DNA from: Insolitispirillum peregrinum
GTDB lineage: Bacteria > Pseudomonadota > Alphaproteobacteria > Rhodospirillales > Rhodospirillaceae
Reading direction: 5' to 3' (one strand)
Length of the DNA stretch: 64,000 nucleotides
Assembly (NCBI RefSeq): GCF_042665255.1
Contig: NZ_JBHTCD010000016.1
Part shown: one piece after another, positions 24,030 through 32,617 of the stretch
Numbering within the stretch: position 1 is the stretch's first letter
Layout: every line of letters starts with the position of its first letter
The notes under the pieces: generated by a model
Seen by the model: the letters and a program-made list of their open reading frames with translations, nothing else
Databases searched by the model: none
Told to the model about the DNA's origin: nothing
Program-made: the position numbers and the translations under genes

Positions 24030-25457
24030 TCACACCCCGTATCCGATCATGCTCTTGGTTTCGAGGAATTCGTGAATGCCGAAATCGGCATATTCCCGAC
24101 CATTGCCCGACTGCTTGTAGCCGCCAAACGCCTGCCACGCATCCCATGCCGGATAGTTGATCTGCACCCCGCCAGCACGCAGCTCACGCGCCACCGCCCG
24201 GGCATGGTCGAGGCTGCCGGACTGCACATAGGCCGCCAGACCGAACACCGTGTCGTTGGCGATACGGATGGCATCGGCTTCGTCGTCATAGGGCATGATC
24301 GACAGCACCGGCCCAAAGATTTCCTCGCGGGCGATGGTCATGGCGGGGGTAACGTTGCCAAACACCGTCGGCTGGACGAAATAGCCGCGCTCCAGCCCCT
24401 GCGGACGGCCCACGCCCCCGGCCACCAGCGTGGCGCCTTCGTCGATGCCGCTCTGGATCAGAGCCTGAATCTTGCTGAACTGGATGTCGCTCACCACCGG
24501 CCCCAGATCAACACCCGGCGCGGTCGGATCGCCCACCACCAGCGCCTCGGCGGCCTGTCGGGCGATGGCAAGGGCTTCGTCGTGGCGGTCGCGCGGCACC
24601 AGCATGCGGGTCGGCGCATTGCACGACTGCCCCGAATTGCCAAAGCAGGCGCGCACGCCCTGACTGACCGCCGCCGCCAGATCGGCATCGGGCAGGATGA
24701 TGTTCGGCGACTTGCCGCCCAGTTCCTGCGACACCCGCTTGACCGTCTCGGCAGCAGCCTTGGCCACCAGCACCCCGGCGCGGGTCGAGCCGGTAAACGA
24801 CACCATGTCCACGTCCGGGTGTTCGGCCATCACCTGCCCGACATCCGGGCCGGTGCCGTTGACCAGATTGAACACGCCGGGCGGCACCCCGGCGGCATCG
24901 AGCACTTCGGCAAAGATGATCGCATCCAGCGGCGCGACTTCGGATGGCTTCAGCACCACCGTACAGCCCGCCGCCAGCGCCGGAGCCACCTTGCACATGA
25001 TCTGGTTCAGCGGCCAGTTCCACGGGGTGATCAGGGCACAGACCCCGATCGGCTCCCTGGCAATCAGCGTCGAGCCGCGCGGCTCCTCGAAGACGAATTT
25101 TTCCAGCGCGGCGATGGTGGTTTCAAGGTGCGCCCGTCCGCTCCACGTCTGGCGGTTGCGGGCGTGCTCCAGCGGCGCGCCCATTTCCTGACTGACCGCC
25201 AGAGTGAAGTCATCGGTGCGGGCGTTATAGGCCTCCAGAATGCGCCGCAACAATACCAGCCTATCCGCCCGGCTGGTCTTGCTGAAGGCCGGGAAGGCCG
25301 CACGGGCGGCGGCAACGGCACGGTTCACATCCGCCGCCGATCCGGCAGAAATAAGGGCAAACGGTTGCTCGGTGGCCGGATTGATCACCTCGATGGTCGC
25401 CGGTGTGACGGGATCAACCCATTCGCCGTTAATGTAAAACTTCAGATGGTTGCTCAT
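24030..25457 (-). CDS. NAD(P)-dependent aldehyde dehydrogenase
   Basis: A 475-residue ALDH superfamily enzyme. Seen are ALITPWNWPLNQIMCKVAPALAAG (cofactor and Asn catalytic region), FTGSTRAGVLVA, QELGGKSPNII with the general-base Glu, GNSGQSCNAPTRM with the catalytic Cys near residue 280, and EEIFGPVLSIM. It oxidises an aldehyde to the acid; the substrate cannot be told. It appears to be a single-gene unit with its own terminator and a dispersed repeat upstream. Confidence 0.95.
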   Translation of the reverse strand: MSNHLKFYINGEWVDPVTPATIEVINPATEQPFALISAGSAADVNRAVAAARAAFPAFSKTSRADRLVLLRRILEAYNARTDDFTLAVSQEMGAPLEHARNRQTWSGRAHLETTIAALEKFVFEEPRGSTLIAREPIGVCALITPWNWPLNQIMCKVAPALAAGCTVVLKPSEVAPLDAIIFAEVLDAAGVPPGVFNLVNGTGPDVGQVMAEHPDVDMVSFTGSTRAGVLVAKAAAETVKRVSQELGGKSPNIILPDADLAAAVSQGVRACFGNSGQSCNAPTRMLVPRDRHDEALAIARQAAEALVVGDPTAPGVDLGPVVSDIQFSKIQALIQSGIDEGATLVAGGVGRPQGLERGYFVQPTVFGNVTPAMTIAREEIFGPVLSIMPYDDEADAIRIANDTVFGLAAYVQSGSLDHARAVARELRAGGVQINYPAWDAWQAFGGYKQSGNGREYADFGIHEFLETKSMIGYGV

Positions 25458-25547
25458 GCGGGAATCCTTCGTGTGCCCGTCTGTCGGCCCATCGGGCTGG
25501 ACAGGGGGAAAAGGGGGGGCGGATATCCTCAGGGCAGAATGTCAGGA

Positions 25548-25602
25548 GAGCATTGTGCGAAAAGTGGGAACCGGTTTTCGCAACAACAATGCGGCACACC
25601 AA
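25548..25602 (-). repeat. Dispersed palindromic repeat, copy D (inverted)
   Basis: The core at 25557-25581, GCGAAAAGTGGGAACCGG then TTTTCGC, is the reverse complement of copy A. It lies about 90 bp upstream of the aldehyde dehydrogenase start. Confidence 0.78.
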
Positions 25603-26159
25603 AAGGTTAGACCGGCGTGGAACCATCCCGCGTCCGTGGACACTGGTATGATTGTGGGTAACGGCCCCACTTTTCCAGCCCCCAAAACAGTGGATGCCCC
25701 CGGCAGAAGGTGGGGCATTTTTTTCCGCTGCTCCAAGTAAAACACTGCATTTTTTGCACCAGAGGCAACAAACCGGCCGCCAAAAACTTACAATAAATCC
25801 ACCCCATACTTTCAGAATAAAAAGATATTCCCGCAGAACAAGAAGTTAAATATCAAATATAATAGACGACACAAATAAAAATTAAATAGTACAAATTTGA
25901 CAAATCCGCTCACATCATGATACAAAAATCACACATCAGCGACGAATCGCCTTTCGGCATTCGATCCGCATCATCAAAATGTCTGCTTTTGCAGACCCAT
26001 GTCGCTACGATTGACTGCTGCTTTCTGAAGGCAGCCCTGTTCTCGTGCGCGCTTTCACAGCCCTTGCCTGTGCACCGTCAGAGTCCGCTCTGCCGGAATG
26101 CCCTCCTGTGGCTGATCGCCTCTCTTCAGACGATTTTTCAACAGCACCGGAACTCCCTG
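25603..26159. other. Non-coding leader region upstream of proV with an AT-rich block
   Basis: Together with the repeat, this fills the 702-bp gap before proV. Positions about 25740-25916 are strikingly AT-rich for this genome (many AAATA/TATAAT-like tracts, for example AAATATAATAG near 25856-25866) and probably hold the proV promoter. A frame stays open upstream of proV from 25917, but that stretch has no family similarity and I treat it as leader. No RNA element was recognised. Confidence 0.45.
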
Positions 26160-27467
26160 ATGCCTGAAACACAGCCGTCCACCACCACCCGCCCCCCGGC
26201 ATGTCCTGACACAGCCCCGCCGCGCGAAAAACTGGTGGTCCGGTCTTTGTACAAGATTTTTGGCCCCCACCCGGATCAAGCCCTGCCCCTGCTGGCAAGC
26301 GGCCACAGCAAGCAGGAAATTTTCGGGCAGACCGGCCAGACAGTTGGCGTCATGGATGCCAATTTCACCGTCCACGAAGGCGAAATATTCGTCATCATGG
26401 GGCTGTCCGGGTCCGGCAAGTCGACCCTGGTCCGCCTGCTGAACCGCCTGATCGAACCCACCTGTGGCGAAATTCTGGTTGATGGGCGCGACATCACCCG
26501 GCTGGACAGTGCCGACCTGCGGGCGTTGCGCCGACAGGATTTTGCCATGGTTTTCCAGTCCTTTGCCCTGATGCCGCACATGACGGTGCTGGACAATGCC
26601 GCCTTTGGGCTGGAACTGGCCGGAACCCCCAAAGCCGAACGCCTGCAACGGGCTGGCGACGCTCTGGCCGCCGTTGGCCTGTCTGCCTGGGCCAACAGCT
26701 ATCCGGTCAATCTGTCCGGCGGGATGCAGCAGCGGGTCGGACTGGCGCGCGCGCTGGCCAATGATCCTTCCATCCTGTTGATGGACGAAGCCTTTTCGGC
26801 CCTTGACCCCCTGATCCGCAGCGAAATGCAGGACGAAATCCTGCGCCTGCAAAGCGACAGCCGCCGGACCATCATCTTTATTTCCCACGACCTGGACGAA
26901 GCCATGCGCATTGGCGACCGTATCGCCATCATGGAAGGCGGTCGCATCGTACAGGTCGGCACCCCCGAAGACATCCTGCGCAACCCGGCCGACGACTATG
27001 TCGCCAGCTTTTTCAAGGGCGTGGACATATCGCGGGTCCTGACCGCCGCCGATGTCTGCCGCCGCAGTCAGTTAGAGGTGATCGACCGGGCCGATACCGG
27101 CGTGCGGGTCGCCGCCGAGCGGGTCCGCGCCCACGCCTATGATTTTGCGGTGGTGGTGGACCGGCAACGCAATTTCCACGGAGTGGTTTCGGCGACCTCC
27201 CTCGCCCGCGCCCTGCGCGATCCCGAACCCCGCTTCCGTACCGCCTTGCTGGAGTCCGCCCCGACCCTGCAAGCCGGCACGCCGATTGCCGAAGTGCTGG
27301 GCGTGGTGGCCGAAGCCCCCTTCCCCGTCCCGGTGATCGATGATGCCGGCCGCTATCTGGGGGCCATTTCGCGCAGCCTGCTGCTGCAAACCCTTGATCC
27401 CGAAACCCCCATCCCGGCAGCGGAACCGCCCCGCCCTGCCTCATCCGCCGGACAGGAGGCACACTGA
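26160..27467 (+). CDS. proV: Glycine betaine/proline ABC transporter, ATP-binding subunit
   Basis: A 435-residue ATPase of the osmoprotectant importer. Seen are LYKIFGPHPDQAL (ProV N-terminal element), GLSGSGKSTLVRLLN (Walker A), LSGGMQQRVGLARALA (signature), LLMDEAFSALDPLIR (Walker B), and a C-terminal pair of CBS-like repeats (residues ~300-420) that by family sense ionic strength. I chose ATG 26160 (MPETQPS), since conserved sequence begins about 35 residues later. proW starts 2 bp after the stop, so they are coupled. Confidence 0.94.
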   Translation: MPETQPSTTTRPPACPDTAPPREKLVVRSLYKIFGPHPDQALPLLASGHSKQEIFGQTGQTVGVMDANFTVHEGEIFVIMGLSGSGKSTLVRLLNRLIEPTCGEILVDGRDITRLDSADLRALRRQDFAMVFQSFALMPHMTVLDNAAFGLELAGTPKAERLQRAGDALAAVGLSAWANSYPVNLSGGMQQRVGLARALANDPSILLMDEAFSALDPLIRSEMQDEILRLQSDSRRTIIFISHDLDEAMRIGDRIAIMEGGRIVQVGTPEDILRNPADDYVASFFKGVDISRVLTAADVCRRSQLEVIDRADTGVRVAAERVRAHAYDFAVVVDRQRNFHGVVSATSLARALRDPEPRFRTALLESAPTLQAGTPIAEVLGVVAEAPFPVPVIDDAGRYLGAISRSLLLQTLDPETPIPAAEPPRPASSAGQEAH

Positions 27468-27469
27468 CC

Positions 27470-28402
27470 ATGACCCTCAACGATCTGCTCAATCCCTTTC
27501 AACAGGCCCTGCTGCCGGTCGATCTGTGGGTTACCGATGCCCTGTCATGGCTGGTTGACAGCACCCGCCCCTTTTTTCAGTCCGTCCGCTGGCCGATTGA
27601 TCAGGTTCTGGTCGGCGTGCAAAGCCTGTTGCTGGCCATTCCACAGACGGCGCTGTGCCTGTTGGTATTCCTGCTCGCCTGGCAGGTGGCAGGCCGCAAG
27701 ACCGGTATCCTGTCGCTGGCCTTCATGCTGTTGATTGGTGCCATCGGTGCCTGGTCGCAGGCGATGGTCACGCTGTCTCTGGTGCTGACGGCGGTGCTGT
27801 TCTGCACCATCATCGGTATCCCGCTGGGGATTGCGCTGGCCCGCTCCGACCGCGCCGAACGCTGGATCCGGCCGTTGCTTGATGCCATGCAGACCACCCC
27901 GGCCTTTGTCTATCTGGTCCCGATCGTGATGCTGTTTGGCATCGGCAATGTCCCCGGCGTGGTGGTGACCATCATCTTTGCCCTGCCGCCACTGGTTCGC
28001 CTGACCAATCTGGGCATCCGGCAGGTTCCCACCGATGTCATCGAAGCCAGCCATGCCTTTGGCGCCTCCCCGATGCAATTGTTGATGAAAGTCCAGCTTC
28101 CCCTTGCCATGCGCACCATCATGGCCGGCCTGAACCAGACCCTGATGCTGGCCCTGTCGATGGTGGTGATTGCCTCGATGATTGCCGTCGGCGGTTTGGG
28201 GCAGATGGTGCTGCGCGGCATTGGCCGCCTGGACATGGGTCTGGCTGCTGTCGGGGGTCTGGGCATTGTCCTGCTGGCGATCGTGCTGGACCGCTTGACC
28301 CAGGCCCTCGGGACTCCGGCCAAAGACAAGGGCTGGCAGCACTGGAAAGACCACGGCCCGGCCGGGTTCCTGTTCCGGCTGGCTGGTCGCCGCCCGGCCT
28401 GA
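27470..28402 (+). CDS. proW: Glycine betaine/proline ABC transporter, permease subunit
   Basis: A 310-residue inner-membrane permease with about seven hydrophobic helices. The binding-protein-dependent transport signature is near EASHAFGASPMQLLMKVQLPLA (EAA loop that contacts ProV). MQTTPAFVYLVPIVMLFGIGNVPG is a hallmark of the ProW/OpuAB family. It is coupled to proV and followed 41 bp later by proX. Confidence 0.95.
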   Translation: MTLNDLLNPFQQALLPVDLWVTDALSWLVDSTRPFFQSVRWPIDQVLVGVQSLLLAIPQTALCLLVFLLAWQVAGRKTGILSLAFMLLIGAIGAWSQAMVTLSLVLTAVLFCTIIGIPLGIALARSDRAERWIRPLLDAMQTTPAFVYLVPIVMLFGIGNVPGVVVTIIFALPPLVRLTNLGIRQVPTDVIEASHAFGASPMQLLMKVQLPLAMRTIMAGLNQTLMLALSMVVIASMIAVGGLGQMVLRGIGRLDMGLAAVGGLGIVLLAIVLDRLTQALGTPAKDKGWQHWKDHGPAGFLFRLAGRRPA

Positions 28403-28443
28403 TTTTTCCTTTTTCCACATCCCCCTTCTACAAGGAGCCTCTG

Positions 28444-29469
28444 ATGTCCCTGATCAAACCTTTTGCCCTGGCCGTCGCCGGTGTATCGCTGGCCCTTTCG
28501 ACGGCCTCGGCTGTTTCGGCCCATGCCGCAGACCTGCCGGGCAAAGGCATCACCGCCATCCCGGTCGTCAGTTCTGTCGCCGAAGAGCAATTCCAGACCC
28601 GCATTGTTGCCGAAGGCCTGCGCCGGTTGGGCTATGACGTCCCCGAAGCGATGGAAGTCGAATATGCCGCCGGTCATCTGGCACTGGCCAATGGGGACGT
28701 TCAGTGGACCGCCGTCCATTGGGACCCGCTGCACAGCGCGTTTTACGACAAGGCCGGCGGTGACGCCAGGATGGGCAAGGTCGGTCATCTGGTTCTGAAC
28801 AGCCTGCAAGGCTATCTGATCGACAAAAAGACCGCCGACGCCCACCACATCACCTCGGTCGAACAGCTCAAGGACCCCAAAATTGCCAGATTGTTCGACG
28901 CCAACGGCGACGGCAAGGCCGACCTGACCGGCTGTAACCCCGGCTGGGGCTGTGAAGCGGTGATTGAACACCAGTTGAAAGCCTACAAACTGTCCGACAC
29001 CGTGACCCATAATCAGGGCAGCTATTTCGCCCTGATGGCCGATACCATCGCCCGCCACAAAAAGGGCGAGCCAATCCTGTATTACACCTGGACCCCGCTG
29101 TGGGTGTCCGGGGTGCTGGTCCCGGGGAAGGATGTCGAGTGGCTGACCGTCCCGTTCACCAGCCTGCCCGATGGGCGAAAAGACACCAACACCTCGTTGC
29201 CCGATGGCCGGAACGTCGGCTTTGCAGTCAATGAACAGCGGATTGTTGCCAACAAGGCCTGGCTCGACAAAAATCCGGCGGCAAAAAAGTTCTTCGAGCT
29301 GGCATCCATCGACGTCAACGACATTTCCGCCGAAAACACCCTGATGCACGACGGGGAAAAGTCTTCGGCTGACATCGACCGCCATGTGGCGGCGTGGATC
29401 AAGGCCCATCAGGCCGTCTTTGATGGCTGGCTGACCGAAGCCACCAAAGCGGCCCAGAGCCGCAAATAA
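28444..29469 (+). CDS. proX: Glycine betaine-binding periplasmic protein
   Basis: A 341-residue substrate-binding protein. A signal peptide (residues 1-29, cleavage near AHA/AD) targets it to the periplasm. YAAGHLALANGDVQWTAVHWDP and TGCNPGWGCEAVIEHQL match ProX, whose tryptophans and Cys pair surround quaternary amines. A tandem TSLPDGRKDTN / TSLPDGRNVG near residues 238-258 may be a small internal duplication. A GGAGCC ribosome-binding site precedes ATG. Confidence 0.94.
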   Translation: MSLIKPFALAVAGVSLALSTASAVSAHAADLPGKGITAIPVVSSVAEEQFQTRIVAEGLRRLGYDVPEAMEVEYAAGHLALANGDVQWTAVHWDPLHSAFYDKAGGDARMGKVGHLVLNSLQGYLIDKKTADAHHITSVEQLKDPKIARLFDANGDGKADLTGCNPGWGCEAVIEHQLKAYKLSDTVTHNQGSYFALMADTIARHKKGEPILYYTWTPLWVSGVLVPGKDVEWLTVPFTSLPDGRKDTNTSLPDGRNVGFAVNEQRIVANKAWLDKNPAAKKFFELASIDVNDISAENTLMHDGEKSSADIDRHVAAWIKAHQAVFDGWLTEATKAAQSRK

Positions 29470-29475
29470 CGCAAA

Positions 29476-29512
29476 CCACCAGCGCAGGGGCCATTCGTCC
29501 CTGCGCTGGTGG
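29476..29512. terminator. Bidirectional terminator between proX and LysR gene
   Basis: CCACCAGCGCAGGG pairs with CCCTGCGCTGGTGG, a perfect 14-bp stem with a 9-nt loop, directly between the convergent proX and lysR-type stops. It lacks a long T-run. Confidence 0.75.
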
Positions 29513-29515
29513 CGG

Positions 29516-30481
29516 TTACACCGCAGCCCCTGCCTTGCGCAACGCCTCGGCCAGCCCCAGTTCCGGGTACAACGCCGCCACCTGCGCCAGATCCTGATGC
29601 AAATGGTTGATCATCCAGTCGCGCACCGCCGCCACGATCGGACGGCGCGGCTTGTCGAGGCTACGGACGAAGTGGCACAGCCGTCCGGTCAGCATGATAT
29701 TGGGACTGGCAGGCACCAGCGCCTGTTGCCGCAGCCAGTGTACCACCACGTTCAGCCAGCCCAGCGCCACCCCCTGCCCCAGCAGGGCGGCCTGCACCAC
29801 AATGGCATAATCGGAAAAGATCATCGAATTCAGTCCTCCCCCCGGCTCGTTGGGGAAGAACAGGTGTGACCAGTCGGGCTGCGCTTCGCTGAGATTGATC
29901 AGGGTGGCGGCGCTGGCGTCGGCCTGATCAACCTCCTTGCGCTGGCGGTCATAGCCGGGGCTGCAAATCGGTACCAGAATTTCCGGCATCACAAACGTCG
30001 CCTCGTGGCGGTCATCCGAGCCACTGACGAATCGCATTCCCAGGTCCACATCATCCACCGGCCCGACCAGCGCCGAGGTGATCAACTGAAATCTGAGTTC
30101 CACGGTCGGAAATTCCCGTTTGAACTCGGCCATCCGGGGCATGATCCAGTGGGTGGTAAAGCCGGTGGAGACCGACAGGGTGATGGTTTCGTGCCCGGTC
30201 TTGCGGTCGTCGATTTCCCGCAACGCCTGCTCGATCCCCGAGAACCCGCGCGAGATTGCCTCGTAGAGGATTCTGCCGTCATCGGTCAGCGTTACCCCGC
30301 CAGACAAGCGGTGAAACAGGGCAGAGCCAAGATGATCCTCCAGCCGCCCGATCATCCGGCTGACGGCAGCAGGTGTAACATTCAGCTCATCGGCGGCGCG
30401 TGCGAAGTTTCCGCAGCGGGCAGCGGCCTCGAAGGTGAAAAAGCCGTTCATCGACGGCAGGGCGAGTCTGAGTTTGCGCAT
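29516..30481 (-). CDS. LysR-type transcriptional regulator
   Basis: A 321-residue regulator of the GcvA-like subgroup. The helix-turn-helix is NFARAADELNVTPAAVSRMIGRLEDHLG (residues ~25-52), followed by a substrate-binding-like domain. It is divergent from the ABC/oxidase cluster at 30714-38990, across a 232-bp gap, and is the most likely regulator of it. No Shine-Dalgarno sequence lies at normal distance; instead a perfect palindrome abuts the start codon. Confidence 0.9.
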   Translation of the reverse strand: MRKLRLALPSMNGFFTFEAAARCGNFARAADELNVTPAAVSRMIGRLEDHLGSALFHRLSGGVTLTDDGRILYEAISRGFSGIEQALREIDDRKTGHETITLSVSTGFTTHWIMPRMAEFKREFPTVELRFQLITSALVGPVDDVDLGMRFVSGSDDRHEATFVMPEILVPICSPGYDRQRKEVDQADASAATLINLSEAQPDWSHLFFPNEPGGGLNSMIFSDYAIVVQAALLGQGVALGWLNVVVHWLRQQALVPASPNIMLTGRLCHFVRSLDKPRRPIVAAVRDWMINHLHQDLAQVAALYPELGLAEALRKAGAAV

Positions 30482-30494
30482 TTACATAATGTAA
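30482..30494. promoter_or_regulatory. Perfect palindrome abutting the LysR start codon
   Basis: TTACATAATGTAA is a 13-bp perfect palindrome that occupies bases -1 to -13 before the minus-strand ATG at 30481. It has the T-N11-A shape of LysR boxes. A bound regulator here would block transcription or initiation of its own gene. Confidence 0.5.
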
Positions 30495-30713
30495 CTGCTC
30501 CGCGATTTTTTTTCAATTGCATGACAGCCCGTTCGCTGGCTTCATTTGTAGGCACAGAGCTGATGTATTCACACAGTCGAGCAAAGGTCTTTCGGGGCAA
30601 CGGAAAAGATTTTTACCCCGGAACAGAAAACGCCTAACAAACTTTTGCTAAATACGCACCGGAACCCCGTGATACTCGCGTGGTTAAGTAGTATTCAAAA
30701 GGGCAAGCAGACC

Positions 30714-31805
30714 ATGTCACAATCGACACACGCGGAAAAGGTCGGGGTTTCCATTAGGTCAGCGACCAAGATGTATGGCGCTTTTTGCGCTCTTGATCAT
30801 GTTGATCTCGAAGTCAAAGCCGGTGAGTTCGTTTCCATCCTCGGGCCATCCGGGTCGGGAAAGACCACCTTCCTCGGCATTCTGGGCGGCTTTGTCCAGC
30901 CCACCTCCGGGGCCATTCTGCTGGGCGAGCGGGACATTACACTCGAACCACCGCACAAGCGTGACATCGGGATCGTGTTCCAGAACTACGCCCTGTTCCC
31001 GCACATGAATGTGGCAGAAAATGTAACCTTTCCGTTGCGCGCCCGCCGCATCCCCAAATCCGGGTGGCCAACCAGACTAAAGGCCGCGCTGGAGATGGTC
31101 GAACTGACCGGATACGGCAACCGCAAGATTCACGAGCTGTCCGGCGGTCAGCGCCAGCGTGTTGCCCTGGCCCGCGCGATGATTTTCGAGCCGCGCCTGA
31201 TCCTGATGGATGAACCGCTGTCGGCGCTGGACAAGCAGTTGCGTGAAAGCATGCAGATCGAGCTGAAGCACCTGCACCGCAAGCTGGATGCCACCATCAT
31301 TTACGTCACCCATGACCAGCGCGAAGCGTTGACCATGAGCGACCGCATCGCGGTGATGCGCAAGGGGCGGATCGTCCAGATCGACACCCCTGAACAGCTC
31401 CACGACAATCCGGTTGACTCGTTCGTCGCCGGCTTCATCGGCGAGGCAACGCTGGTCCCTGTCCAGCGGGTTGACGGGCACAGCGTGACCCTCGGCGGGA
31501 CCCGGCTGGTCAGCAGCAAGCCGATCCCCAACGCCCTGCACCTTTTCCTGGTTGTTCAGTCGGAAAAAATCACCGTTGCCGCCGATGGTGATACCAGCGG
31601 CCCCAACCTGCTGACTGGTATCGTGCATGAAACACTGTATCAGGGCGAAAGCATCCGCATTTTCCTTGATCTGCCCGGCGGGGAACGGATCAGCGTGCGT
31701 GTGCCCAGCAACCACACGGGCCGCACCCTGATGAAACACCCCGGCGACCGGATCACGGTTCGCCTGCACCCGGACGACACCGTGGTCGTCCCGCAGGCAT
31801 CCTGA
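30714..31805 (+). CDS. ABC transporter ATP-binding protein (PotA-like polyamine/amine importer)
   Basis: A 363-residue ATPase. Seen are LGPSGSGKTTFLG (Walker A), LSGGQRQRVALARAM (signature), LILMDEPLSALDKQLR (Walker B), YVTHDQREALTMSDR (switch His), and a C-terminal TOBE domain (residues ~270-360), as in PotA/SpuF. I chose ATG 30714 (MSQSTHAEK); the alternative GTG/ATG further upstream gives an unrelated leader. It is the first gene of the LysR-flanked cluster and pairs with the binding protein and two permeases downstream. Confidence 0.92.
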   Translation: MSQSTHAEKVGVSIRSATKMYGAFCALDHVDLEVKAGEFVSILGPSGSGKTTFLGILGGFVQPTSGAILLGERDITLEPPHKRDIGIVFQNYALFPHMNVAENVTFPLRARRIPKSGWPTRLKAALEMVELTGYGNRKIHELSGGQRQRVALARAMIFEPRLILMDEPLSALDKQLRESMQIELKHLHRKLDATIIYVTHDQREALTMSDRIAVMRKGRIVQIDTPEQLHDNPVDSFVAGFIGEATLVPVQRVDGHSVTLGGTRLVSSKPIPNALHLFLVVQSEKITVAADGDTSGPNLLTGIVHETLYQGESIRIFLDLPGGERISVRVPSNHTGRTLMKHPGDRITVRLHPDDTVVVPQAS

Positions 31806-31856
31806 CACGTCCTTCTCCTGTTTCCTCTCTCCCCCCGAGCACTTAAAGGATCCAAG

Positions 31857-32585
31857 ATGGTCAAGATCACCGATTTCAAGGTTATGACCTTTGATGTCGT
31901 CGGCACGCTGATCGATTTCGAAAGCGGCATTCTGTCGGCGGTCCGTTCCCTTGGCGGCCCAAAGGCAGCGGCAGCCTCGGACGACGAGATTTTCGAGCCG
32001 TACAAGCGCGGCCGCGACAAGTTCTATGGTCGTTCGTCGTTCGCCATGAAGGATGTCTATCTGTCGCTGGCCACCGAATGCGGTTTCAACACCGACGATG
32101 CCACCGCCGATGCCTTCCAGTTGTCGGTCATGCGCTGGCCGGCCTTTGCGGACTCGGTCGATGCCCTGCGCCGCCTGCGGCAGAATTTCCGGCTGGTGGC
32201 GATGACCAACGCCGACCGGACCGCCTTTTCAGCCTATTCGGCCACCCTTGGCAATCCGTTCCACGACAGCGTGACCTGTGACGAAACCGGGTGCGCCAAG
32301 CCCGATCCGCGTTTCTTCTCGTTCAACAAGGGCCGTCAGTCGGGCTTTGGCTACCAACAGTCGGAAATCCTGCACGTCGCCCAAAGCCAGTATCACGACA
32401 TCGGCGTCGCCAAGGCCGAAGGCTACACCACCTGCTGGATCCAGCGTCGCAAGGAACAGCCGGGTTGGGGCGGCACTCCGGCTCCGAAGGAATTCACCAC
32501 CCCGGATTTCCACTTCTCGACCCTCAAAGAGCTGGCCGATGCGGTGGATGCCGAACTGGCCGCTGCGGCAACAGTCGCTGCCTGA
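31857..32585 (+). CDS. HAD-family hydrolase (haloacid dehalogenase type II-like)
   Basis: A 242-residue HAD enzyme. Motif I is MTFDVVGTLID, with the nucleophile Asp but Val at the usual second Asp, as in L-2-haloacid dehalogenase-like proteins rather than phosphatases. Motif II is AMTNADR, the Lys is in GCAKPDPRFFSF, and motif IV is near QSQYHDIGVAKAEG. It lies between the ATPase and FAD oxidase of an importer operon, so it probably processes the imported compound or an oxidation product. The substrate is unknown. Confidence 0.88.
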   Translation: MVKITDFKVMTFDVVGTLIDFESGILSAVRSLGGPKAAAASDDEIFEPYKRGRDKFYGRSSFAMKDVYLSLATECGFNTDDATADAFQLSVMRWPAFADSVDALRRLRQNFRLVAMTNADRTAFSAYSATLGNPFHDSVTCDETGCAKPDPRFFSFNKGRQSGFGYQQSEILHVAQSQYHDIGVAKAEGYTTCWIQRRKEQPGWGGTPAPKEFTTPDFHFSTLKELADAVDAELAAAATVAA

Positions 32586-32617
32586 TTTCTCCCGCTACAT
32601 AACCAAAGGACGGTCCC

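Noticed and set aside
25917..26159. 81-codon N-terminal extension of proV
   Set aside because: The frame is open, but ProV similarity starts after 26160 and the extension has no recognisable features; a start at ATG 26160 gives a normal protein.
31857..32585. Loss-of-function in the HAD protein because the second motif I Asp is missing
   Set aside because: Haloacid dehalogenase-type HAD enzymes naturally lack that Asp, so the residue pattern fits an active member of that branch.
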